A DNA stretch of 12,369 nucleotides. Source: Ureibacillus thermophilus (GTDB lineage Bacteria; Bacillota; Bacilli; Bacillales_A; Planococcaceae). A model generated the notes under the pieces. It had not been told where the DNA came from, did no database searches, and saw only the letters and a program-made list of their open reading frames with translations. The DNA is taken from assembly GCF_042657185.1 (NCBI RefSeq), contig NZ_JBHSNN010000070.1; one strand, given 5' to 3'. Each line of letters opens with the position of its first letter. The stretch's first letter is position 1. The position numbers and the translations under genes were made by a program. Below are positions 6,716 to 12,369 of the stretch, in pieces.

Positions 6716-7216
6716 TTAATTTTCCTCCTTTTTCTCGCCTTTATAGCGGAATGATTGAATAAAATGATTAAAAGAATGGATCGTTAGAAAAAGGAGGCCG
6801 ACTGGTACACCTAAATATGGATAAAACATTGTAATCCCTAGAGCAGGGGATACGGTTTTGCTTACAGATGGACCACTTATCCATTTCAATGCAAGATAAA
6901 ATACAAATATACTAAAAGCAGTTACAATTCCATGGGCAATGATTAATACGATTTTTTGCGTTTTTATATTTAATCGATCGAAAACGATGGTTAACGAAGC
7001 GGCCTGCTGTGTTTTAACCCCCATGCTTCCGCCAATAAAAGTGATCCATACTAAAGTGTAAATGGCTAATTCATCAGACCAGCTTAAAGGATTATTTAAT
7101 ACAAAACGAAAGAATACTCCTAAAGAAATTGACCCTAACATGACAATACTTAATATGTTCACGATGATTTTTTCAACGCTAAAAATCAGATCACTAATCT
7201 TTTTAGTGATTTGCAA
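6716..7216 (-). CDS. dctQ: TRAP transporter small permease subunit (DctQ family)
   Basis: A 166-residue membrane protein with four hydrophobic segments (roughly 15-35, 47-65, 88-108 and 130-150) and the family motif WSDELAIYTLVWITFIGG (about 42-59). DctQ partners DctM in the membrane. The start codon is TTG, preceded by AAAGGAGG with 7 nt spacing, and no better ATG exists nearby. It follows the binding-protein gene after a 95-bp gap that holds an inverted repeat. The positively charged C-terminus (YKGEKKEEN) is expected in the cytoplasm. Confidence 0.92.
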   Translation of the reverse strand: MQITKKISDLIFSVEKIIVNILSIVMLGSISLGVFFRFVLNNPLSWSDELAIYTLVWITFIGGSMGVKTQQAASLTIVFDRLNIKTQKIVLIIAHGIVTAFSIFVFYLALKWISGPSVSKTVSPALGITMFYPYLGVPVGLLFLTIHSFNHFIQSFRYKGEKKEEN

Positions 7217-7246
7217 AAAGACTCCTCCTTTCTTGATGAAAAGAAT

Positions 7247-7277
7247 TTGACCGCTACTTACTCGAAGTAACGGTCAA
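7247..7277 (-). other. Hairpin between the TRAP binding-protein and permease genes
   Basis: TTGACCGCTACTT (7247-7259) pairs with AAGTAACGGTCAA (7265-7277), 12 of 13 pairs with a 5-nt loop. On the minus strand it is followed by AATTCTTTTC, an imperfect U-tract. This looks like a partial terminator or a 3'-end stabiliser that would give the binding protein in excess over the permeases. Inference from position and structure only. Confidence 0.6.
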
Positions 7278-7311
7278 TCCATGGTCAATGATTTAAATGA
7301 AGCTAGTGGAT

Positions 7312-8343
7312 TTATTTTTTATTTTCTTCGATAAATGCCTTAATAGCTTCGTTACTTGAGTATTCTTTGTAGATTTCGTTAGCAATTGACATGAATGCAT
7401 CCGTATCTTCTAGTTCTACAACATTTACACCAAGCGCTTTAATTTCATCTACACGTGATTTTTCTAAGTTGATGGCTTCTTGGATACCCCAATCAACCGC
7501 TGCTTTCCATGCGTCAATCACGATTTGTTGATCTTCAGCGCTTAAGCTGTCAAATACTTGTTTACTTCCTACTACTACTTCTGGGAATGTAATATGGTTC
7601 GTTAATGTTAAATTTTTAGTAGTTTCATAGTATTTTTGTGATAATAATGCATCCAAGTCCACATCTACGCCTTCAATAACACCTGTTTGAAGAGCTGTAT
7701 ATACTTCTGAAAGTGGCATTGGTGTAGGACCAGCTTCAATCTTTGTCCAGAATTTCTCAAAAGCAGGTGCACCAGGAATACGAATTTTCAACCCTTTTAA
7801 ATCATCAATGCTTGTGACAGGGTTTTTTGATAATACATGGCGGTTGCCGGCAAAGAATACATCAAAACCAACTAAGTTTAAATTTTCCAAATCTTTTAAT
7901 AAAGCTTTTGCCGATTCTGTTTCGCGAGCTTTTGCAGCATCTTCAAGATTGTCGAATAGGAATGGCATGAACCAGCCGTTCATTGCTTCAGAACTGCCGC
8001 TTAATGTACCATTACTGATAATTCCGAAATCTAGAGTTCCTGTTTCCAATTGTTGAAGCATATCTGCTTCTTTCCCTAATTGGTTGGCAGGGAAGATATC
8101 AACTGTCATTCTTCCATTTGAACGAGCTTCTAATTCCTCTTTAAACTTTTCAGCAGTTGTATATTTTACGTGGCCTTCTTTTGCTTCATGGCCTAGTTTA
8201 AATGTATAAGTTTTTTCTTCCGAACCGGCATTGTTTGAATCAGAACTGCTGCTTGACTTATCTGAACTAGAATCACCGCAGGCTGCCAAAAAAATCATGG
8301 CAATTACCAATGTGAGAACGTAAAATAATGTTTTTCTCTTCAT
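7312..8343 (-). CDS. dctP: TRAP transporter substrate-binding lipoprotein (DctP family)
   Basis: A 343-residue secreted lipoprotein. A signal peptide (KRK, then hydrophobic 6-20) ends in the lipobox LAAC with lipidated C22. A Ser/Asp/Asn-rich linker (24-44) tethers it to the membrane. The mature part is a DctP-fold binding protein: FKLGHEAKEGH (48-58), LGKEADMLQQLETGTLDFG (89-107), GLKIRIPG (184-191) with the conserved carboxylate-binding R188, and EVYTALQTGVIEGVD (213-227). R188 argues for a carboxylic-acid ligand. The start is ATG with a G-rich SD (AGGGGG) about 9 nt upstream. It is the first gene of the P-Q-M operon, under a consensus promoter carrying the regulon operator. The ligand cannot be read from the sequence. 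Confidence 0.94.
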   Translation of the reverse strand: MKRKTLFYVLTLVIAMIFLAACGDSSSDKSSSSSDSNNAGSEEKTYTFKLGHEAKEGHVKYTTAEKFKEELEARSNGRMTVDIFPANQLGKEADMLQQLETGTLDFGIISNGTLSGSSEAMNGWFMPFLFDNLEDAAKARETESAKALLKDLENLNLVGFDVFFAGNRHVLSKNPVTSIDDLKGLKIRIPGAPAFEKFWTKIEAGPTPMPLSEVYTALQTGVIEGVDVDLDALLSQKYYETTKNLTLTNHITFPEVVVGSKQVFDSLSAEDQQIVIDAWKAAVDWGIQEAINLEKSRVDEIKALGVNVVELEDTDAFMSIANEIYKEYSSNEAIKAFIEENKK

Positions 8344-8464
8344 CCCAATTAACCCCCTATATAAAATTAACCCCTTTAAAAAAACTAAATTTTTTTAATA
8401 AAATATGTATATCAATCATCTCCTCCTTCAATCAAACATACATGTTTATCGAATTGTAATCACA
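8344..8464 (-). other. Long leader of the TRAP operon with an orphan ribosome binding site
   Basis: The predicted transcript begins near 8483, leaving about 140 nt before the start of dctP, much longer than at the other units of the regulon. It holds a strong unused SD, GAAGGAGGAG (8429-8420, minus strand). An ATG follows after 0 nt, and a TTG at 6 nt from GGAGG would encode only a six-codon peptide. An A7/T7 inverted repeat lies downstream. A leader peptide or mRNA-stability element is possible but unproven. Confidence 0.35.
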
Positions 8465-8519
8465 ATTGTTCAACAATTTAGTTGATGAAATTATATAATA
8501 AGCTTTCTTTTTATGTCAA
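8465..8519 (-). promoter_or_regulatory. TRAP operon promoter and palindromic operator (site 4)
   Basis: Minus strand: TTGACA (8519-8514), 18-bp spacer, TATAAT (8495-8490), 12 bp, ATTGTTGAACAAT (8477-8465), a perfect palindrome around its central base. The geometry between -10 and operator is identical to site 1, and the 12-bp gap sequence is also similar (tctatcaacaag against ttcatcaactaa). Confidence 0.85.
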
Positions 8520-8644
8520 CATTAAAAATAAGAATAATAAGTATATTACTTCTAATAAGAATATTCTGATAACAGTGTGAGTATGGACACTATAACAGTT
8601 GAGTTAAAATTTTAATTATCTTTGAAAATATTAATAAATTAGTG
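8520..8644. other. AT-rich spacer between ridA and the TRAP promoter
   Basis: Very AT-rich sequence with two short inverted repeats (AAGTA/TACTT near 8540 and AGAATATTCT near 8562) but no convincing terminator with a U-tract for ridA. Read-through from ridA into the TRAP operon is therefore possible. No open frame with an SD was seen. Confidence 0.4.
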
Positions 8645-9025
8645 TTATAGTACAGCAATCATTTCGATTTGAACACGAAGACCTTCTCTTAAATCTTGAA
8701 CAGTTGTATGTCGAGCTGGACGGTTGTTTGGATCAGGGAACATTTTTAACCATTCTTGGTTGACGATTTTCTTATATTCCCGATCAGTCGTTAAAACGCT
8801 GACATGGGCAATATTGTCTGTCGTTCCGCCTGCTAACTCCATAATTTCTCTCATATAGTGGAATAAATTTTTTATTTCGTCTTCCACTTTTTTAGGGATT
8901 TCTCCTGTTTCAGGGTCTGAACCGATAATCGCCGATGTGAATACCATGTTTCCAATTTTTACGGCTGTTGGAATTGGATTTTGATGATGTGAGCCTTTTA
9001 CAGGCAACACTTCTCGTTTAACCAT
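8645..9025 (-). CDS. RidA (YjgF/YER057c/UK114) family protein, possible enamine/imine deaminase
   Basis: A 126-residue single-domain protein of normal family length. The family's substrate-carboxylate arginine is present as R105 (NRPARHT), and a C-terminal acidic residue is present as E121 (QIEMIAVL). The N-terminal region (HHQNPIPTAVKIGNMVFTS) and DPETGEIP also fit. It differs from housekeeping RidA by having NPIP in place of GPY and HTTV in place of the SCVEVARLP-type segment, so it belongs to a specialised subgroup. RidA relatives include 2-aminomuconate deaminases of aminophenol degradation. I choose the ATG at 9025 (AAAGGAG, about 11 nt away); an in-frame GTG at 9037 overlaps that SD. 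It is a single-gene unit with its own promoter and operator, and part of the regulon. Confidence 0.88.
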   Translation of the reverse strand: MVKREVLPVKGSHHQNPIPTAVKIGNMVFTSAIIGSDPETGEIPKKVEDEIKNLFHYMREIMELAGGTTDNIAHVSVLTTDREYKKIVNQEWLKMFPDPNNRPARHTTVQDLREGLRVQIEMIAVL

Positions 9026-9078
9026 AATTATGACCACTCCTTTATTATTTTTGATAGAAAAACAAAATTGAAATCAAA

Positions 9079-9132
9079 ATTGTTAAACAATAAGTTTCCT
9101 TAAATTATAAAGGAGTAAAAAAAGCGTGTCAA
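9079..9132 (-). promoter_or_regulatory. ridA promoter and palindromic operator (site 5)
   Basis: Minus strand: TTGACA (9132-9127), 17-bp spacer, TATAAT (9109-9104), 12 bp, ATTGTTTAACAAT (9091-9079). This is the same perfect -35, -10 and operator arrangement as site 1. The 12-bp gap differs in sequence (ttaaggaaactt), so the spacing is conserved rather than copied. Confidence 0.85.
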
Positions 9133-9220
9133 TGTGTATTGGGGCCGTTTCAAAAATTTTTGCAATAAATGCAGGAAAATGGATAGTCGAGGGAATATAC
9201 AAGGCCTTTTTAAATAACAT

Positions 9221-9257
9221 AAAAAAATACCTTCGCTACGAAGGACTCATAGCGAAG
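9221..9257 (-). terminator. Rho-independent terminator of the EcsC-family gene
   Basis: Stem CTTCGCTA / TAGCGAAG (9231-9238 and 9250-9257). On the minus strand it is followed by GTATTTTTTT (complement of 9221-9230). The stem begins just before and includes the end of the TGA stop codon (9249-9247). A competing smaller hairpin CCTTCG-CTA-CGAAGG overlaps it. Confidence 0.8.
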
Positions 9258-10050
9258 ATATTTCTTTCAGCCGGTCTTTTACTCTTCTTTTTCGATAAAG
9301 CATATCTCCCGTTTCGGCAATGGTTTCAATCATGTTTTTATTCGCGATGGAGCCAAAAAGGATGCCTGCAATGGGAATCGCTTGAAAAAATTTTTTCCAG
9401 CCGAATTGATCCCGAAACGTATAAAACACTTCTTGCCACCCCTTTAGCTGCTGAATGACATCGGCGGATGATTTCTCATCTATCATTGATAAGTCTTTTA
9501 AAATCGCTTCTTTTCCAACGATGTCCGCGTTGGCAAATTGTAAACATTTTACAATGAAAATGCGCTCTTTTTTATCTTTTGGGTCATACCCATAAATCAT
9601 GGAAATCTCTTGCAACGTTTTAAGAGAAATTCCTAAAATCATAGGAATGTCAACAACAAGGGAAAACAGTCCACCGACGCCAGTAGTGGCTCCTTGTATA
9701 CTTGCAAATGCGGCACGGTTTTTGGCAAGCCCCTCTGAAATTTTGATCATATCTTCTAGAGGTAAATTCTTGATGTCTCCCAAAGACTGAATCTTTTTAT
9801 ATGAAGAAAGCTGATTGATCCATTTTAACATCGCTTCTTCACTCACTAAGTATTTCCCGCCGGTTTGAATGTAGCTTCCCAACTCATCCACTAATTCTCC
9901 AATCTTCTTTTGAATCCACTTTGGGGTGATTCGGTCTAACAATTTAAAAGGAATTCTTCCGAGTTTTTCCCAGAAAAAAAGATCTTTTTGTTTCTTTTCC
10001 CAAGTTTCAATTTCTTTTAAATACGCAAGCAATTGTTCTTTCGTTTCCAA
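9247..10050 (-). CDS. EcsC family protein
   Basis: A 267-residue protein from a TTG start. It matches the EcsC family pattern: an N-terminal charged helix (TKEQLLAYLKEIETWEKKQKD) with WEKLGRIPFKLLDRITP, then a small/hydrophobic central segment (about 119-146; GATTGVGGLFSLVVDIPMI) and a second one near the C-terminus (PIAGILFGSIANK). EcsC is the third protein of the Bacillus subtilis Ecs locus; its biochemical role is not established. The start at 10050 is preferred because AAAGGAGAG lies 8 nt upstream of that TTG. An upstream ATG at 10110 would add 20 residues but has only a weak AAAGAGAG touching it. It has no regulon operator and is divergent from the D-2-hydroxyacid dehydrogenase, so it is probably unrelated to the catabolic module. 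Confidence 0.85.
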   Translation of the reverse strand: METKEQLLAYLKEIETWEKKQKDLFFWEKLGRIPFKLLDRITPKWIQKKIGELVDELGSYIQTGGKYLVSEEAMLKWINQLSSYKKIQSLGDIKNLPLEDMIKISEGLAKNRAAFASIQGATTGVGGLFSLVVDIPMILGISLKTLQEISMIYGYDPKDKKERIFIVKCLQFANADIVGKEAILKDLSMIDEKSSADVIQQLKGWQEVFYTFRDQFGWKKFFQAIPIAGILFGSIANKNMIETIAETGDMLYRKRRVKDRLKEISSL

Positions 10051-10168
10051 ATTTGTCTCTCCTTTGTAGACGTTTTTTCTATATACGAAGTCTGTGTTAA
10101 AAAGTTTCATCTCTCTTTAAAGGATTATTTCCAGCTATAAAGAATATTAAAGGAGGGGAGTGATAGAA

Positions 10169-11140
10169 ATGTATAAGATTTTTGTTACAAGCAAAGTTAG
10201 TGATTCTGCCTTAAATATACTGAAATCTGTTGGAGAAGTAGAAGTTTGGGAAAAGGAAGAAACTTTGAATGGAAAAACGCTACTGGAGAAAATCAAAGAA
10301 AAAGATGCGGTTCTTACGATGGTGAATAATTTTGTGACTGATGACATCATCCAGCAAGCACCGAAATTAAAAGTCATTGGAAATTGCGGTGTCGGGTACA
10401 ACAATATTGATATCGCTTCTGCAGAAAAGCATGGAGTGATTGTTACAAACACGCCTGATGTGTTAAATGATGCGACAGCTGATTTAACTTGGGCGATGAT
10501 TCTTGGCATTGCAAGAAGAATCGTTGAAGCGGATAAGTTTGTTCGGGAAGGGAAATTTACCGGATGGCTTCCTCATTTATTTATCGGCAATATGGTTTAT
10601 GGCAAAAAATTAGGAATTATTGGACTTGGAAGAATTGGAAGAGCTGTGTGCAAAAGAGCCAAAGGATTCAAAATGGAAGTGTACTATTATAATCGAAATC
10701 CGTTACCGAAAGCGCAAGAAGAAGCATTGAACGCAACCTATAAAAATTTAGAAGATTTGCTAAGGGAATGCGATTACATCACCATTCATGCTCCTTTGAA
10801 TGAAGACTCTCACCATTTAATAGGGCGAGATGAATTAAACTTGATGAAAAAAGATGCCTATTTAATCAATACATCCCGAGGTCCATTAATTGATGAACAA
10901 GCATTGTATGAACATTTAAAAGATGGAAAAATTGCGGGAGCGGCTTTAGATGTATACGAACATGAGCCTGAAATTGTAGAGGGTCTCTTGGGATTGGATA
11001 ATGTGATTTTGCTTCCTCATATTGGAAGCGCCACTTATGAGACGCGGACAAACATGGCGGAACTAGCGGCTAAAAATATCGCCAATGTGCTTTCAGGAAA
11101 AGAGCCGTTAACTCCTGTGACGAAAGGTTGGAGAAAATGA
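10169..11140 (+). CDS. D-2-hydroxyacid dehydrogenase, glyoxylate/hydroxypyruvate reductase type
   Basis: A 323-residue cytoplasmic NAD(P)H-dependent enzyme. The split substrate-binding domain (1-100 and about 290-323) surrounds a Rossmann domain with GLGRIG (152-157). The catalytic set is complete: R237 (NTSRGP), E266 (EHEPE) and H284 (LPHIGSAT). GNCGVGYNNID (71-81) is typical of the GyaR/GhrB group. The start is ATG 10169, 8 nt after GGGGAG; an in-frame GTG at 10160 is too close to the SD. It overlaps the glycerate kinase gene by 4 bp (ATGA), so the two are coupled. Together they would reduce hydroxypyruvate (or glyoxylate to glycolate) to D-glycerate and then phosphorylate it. No regulon operator is present. 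Confidence 0.92.
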   Translation: MYKIFVTSKVSDSALNILKSVGEVEVWEKEETLNGKTLLEKIKEKDAVLTMVNNFVTDDIIQQAPKLKVIGNCGVGYNNIDIASAEKHGVIVTNTPDVLNDATADLTWAMILGIARRIVEADKFVREGKFTGWLPHLFIGNMVYGKKLGIIGLGRIGRAVCKRAKGFKMEVYYYNRNPLPKAQEEALNATYKNLEDLLRECDYITIHAPLNEDSHHLIGRDELNLMKKDAYLINTSRGPLIDEQALYEHLKDGKIAGAALDVYEHEPEIVEGLLGLDNVILLPHIGSATYETRTNMAELAAKNIANVLSGKEPLTPVTKGWRK

Positions 11141-12270
11141 GAATTTTAGTGGCGCCGGATTCCTTTAAAGGGTCGCTCACCTCGGCAGAACTGTGCCGAA
11201 TAATTCGAAATGGAATGGAAAAAGTGCTGGAGGCTGAAGTGATAGAGATGCCGATTTCCGATGGAGGGGAAGGATTTTTAGAAAGCATTTGTTCCATTCA
11301 TCCATATCAATTGGAATTCGTGAACGCCAAAGACCCTTTAGGAAGATGGATTCAAGCAGAAATGGCGATTGATTATGAAAAGAAAACGGCTTACATCGAA
11401 ATGGCAAAAAGTACGGGATTAACCCTTGTCAACGAAAAGGAAAGAAATCCATATCAGTCTTTTAGCTATGGCGTAGGAAATTTAATTTTACATGGTTTGG
11501 ACAAAGGATGCCGTACTTTTGTGATTGGACTTGGCGGCAGTGCAACCAATGATGCAGGAGTAGGAATGCTTTCAGAGCTTGGGGTGGTTTTTCGGGATGA
11601 AAGTGGAAAGCCGATGACAATCGAATTATTAGAAGATATAAGAAAAATTGCAAGACTTGATTTAAAACAGGTGGATACGCGACTCTTTGAAGCAGAGTTT
11701 CTTTTAGCAACGGATGTCATTAACCCATTATGCGGCGAAAATGGTGCCACTTATATTTTTGGACCTCAAAAAGGAATAAAAAAGAATGACTTGTACAATA
11801 TAGACCGCATCATTTTTCATTATGGTACTGTGCTGGAAAGACAGTTTCAAAAGGAGCTGCTCACTCAAGAAGGAGCTGGAGCTGCGGGTGGCATGCCTGC
11901 TTCCTTTTTAGCTTTATTTCAGACAAAAATTTGTCGTGGTATTGAAATATTAATAGAAACTTCCAAATTAAAAGAGATATTACCATCGATTAATTTAGTC
12001 ATTACTGGGGAAGGAAAGCTAGATAAACAAACCTATAATGGAAAAGTCATTAAAGGTATTAGCGATTTCGTTAAACCATCCTCTATTCCTGTTGTTGCAA
12101 TCTGTGGTAAAATTGAATTATCTAGAAAAGAATTAAAAGAATTGGGGCTTACTGCAGCCTTTTCCATCTGCAAAGGACCAATTTCATTGGAAGAATCAAT
12201 GAAAGAGGCTAGAGGATTTGTGGAAGAATTAGCTGAAAATATGGCGGAGCTAATAAAAGTATCGATGTAG
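11137..12270 (+). CDS. Glycerate 2-kinase, type I (GlxK/GarK family)
   Basis: A 377-residue kinase of usual family length (about 370-380). It has the N-terminal ILVAPDSFKGSL (3-14), SDGGEG (41-46), GLGGSATNDAG (131-141), TDVINPLCG (192-200), GAGAAGG (246-252) and TGEGKLDKQT (290-299), all glycerate kinase hallmarks. It phosphorylates D-glycerate with ATP, giving 2-phosphoglycerate that enters lower glycolysis. The start at 11137 forms an ATGA overlap with the stop of the dehydrogenase gene, with AAAGG 9 nt upstream. A TTG nine bases earlier is in frame but overlaps the SD. The protein looks complete with no missing motif. No clear terminator follows before the window end. Confidence 0.94.
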   Translation: MRILVAPDSFKGSLTSAELCRIIRNGMEKVLEAEVIEMPISDGGEGFLESICSIHPYQLEFVNAKDPLGRWIQAEMAIDYEKKTAYIEMAKSTGLTLVNEKERNPYQSFSYGVGNLILHGLDKGCRTFVIGLGGSATNDAGVGMLSELGVVFRDESGKPMTIELLEDIRKIARLDLKQVDTRLFEAEFLLATDVINPLCGENGATYIFGPQKGIKKNDLYNIDRIIFHYGTVLERQFQKELLTQEGAGAAGGMPASFLALFQTKICRGIEILIETSKLKEILPSINLVITGEGKLDKQTYNGKVIKGISDFVKPSSIPVVAICGKIELSRKELKELGLTAAFSICKGPISLEESMKEARGFVEELAENMAELIKVSM

Positions 12271-12369
12271 AAAAGGGGCCGGCTGAAATTTATCTTCAAT
12301 TAGACGAGAAGACTCCAACTTCAACGAAGCGAAGCGGAGTAAGTGGGAGATGAATCTCCTTAACTATAT
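12271..12369. other. Structured non-coding sequence at the right edge, possible end of a mobile element
   Basis: Downstream of the kinase gene are nested inverted repeats: CTCC, then CTTC-AAC-GAAG, then GGAG (12313-12340), and the hairpin GGAGAT-GA-ATCTCC (12346-12359). Such compact subterminal hairpins are reminiscent of IS200/IS605-type element ends or their associated RNA. The sequence is cut by the window edge and no transposase is visible, so the identity stays open. Confidence 0.3.

Noticed and set aside
8530..8570. Short palindromes AAGTA-TAT-TACTT and AGAATATTCT as a ridA terminator
   Set aside because: The stems are AT-only and short, and no U-tract follows on the minus strand.

Overview
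The window looks like an AT-rich, low-GC Gram-positive chromosome (Bacillota, probably Bacillaceae or Planococcaceae). Support: AGGAGG-type ribosome binding sites, several TTG starts, consensus sigma-A promoters, U-tailed terminators, an EcsC-family gene and a lipoprotein TRAP binding protein. No species can be named from sequence alone.

Layout. (1) 1-342: the 3' end of a group II intron, with a decayed reverse transcriptase and an intact-looking domain V/VI. (2) About 379-836: a minisatellite of 21-bp units, giving a 42-bp higher-order repeat. (3) 1003-5312: a catabolic module. On the minus strand, a PIG-L hydrolase-fold protein resembling 4-oxalomesaconate hydratase (GalB), an RraA-like aldolase resembling 4-carboxy-4-hydroxy-2-oxoadipate aldolase (LigK/GalC) and a DUF1932-type NAD(P)-dependent dehydrogenase form one operon. 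Upstream lies a GntR/FCD regulator, divergent from a type I (VOC) extradiol ring-cleavage dioxygenase on the plus strand. (4) 5435-8343: a complete TRAP transporter operon (P, Q and M). (5) 8645-9025: a RidA-family protein. (6) 9247-10050: an EcsC-family protein. (7) 10169-12270: a translationally coupled pair, D-2-hydroxyacid dehydrogenase and glycerate 2-kinase. (8) 12271-12369: structured non-coding sequence, cut by the window edge.

The main result is a compact regulon. A 13-bp palindrome, ATTGTTNAACAAT, occurs at five places, one in front of each transcription unit of the catabolic and transport module: PIG-L operon, gntR, dioxygenase, TRAP operon and ridA. At three of them the site sits exactly 12 bp downstream of a TATAAT -10 box that follows a perfect TTGACA -35 box. 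At the two divergent promoters it sits 3 bp downstream of the -10 box. The motif fits the FadR/FCD-type half-site pattern (TNGTNNNACNA), so the local GntR protein is the obvious candidate regulator. EcsC and the glycerate genes lack the site.

The likely joint function is uptake of an organic acid by TRAP, extradiol cleavage of an aromatic ring, then hydration and aldol cleavage of a 4-oxalomesaconate-like intermediate to pyruvate and oxaloacetate. The RidA protein and the DUF1932 dehydrogenase have no place in the textbook gallate or protocatechuate routes, and no tautomerase is present. The window may therefore encode a variant, possibly for an amino- or otherwise substituted aromatic acid. 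The substrate is not determined by the sequence.
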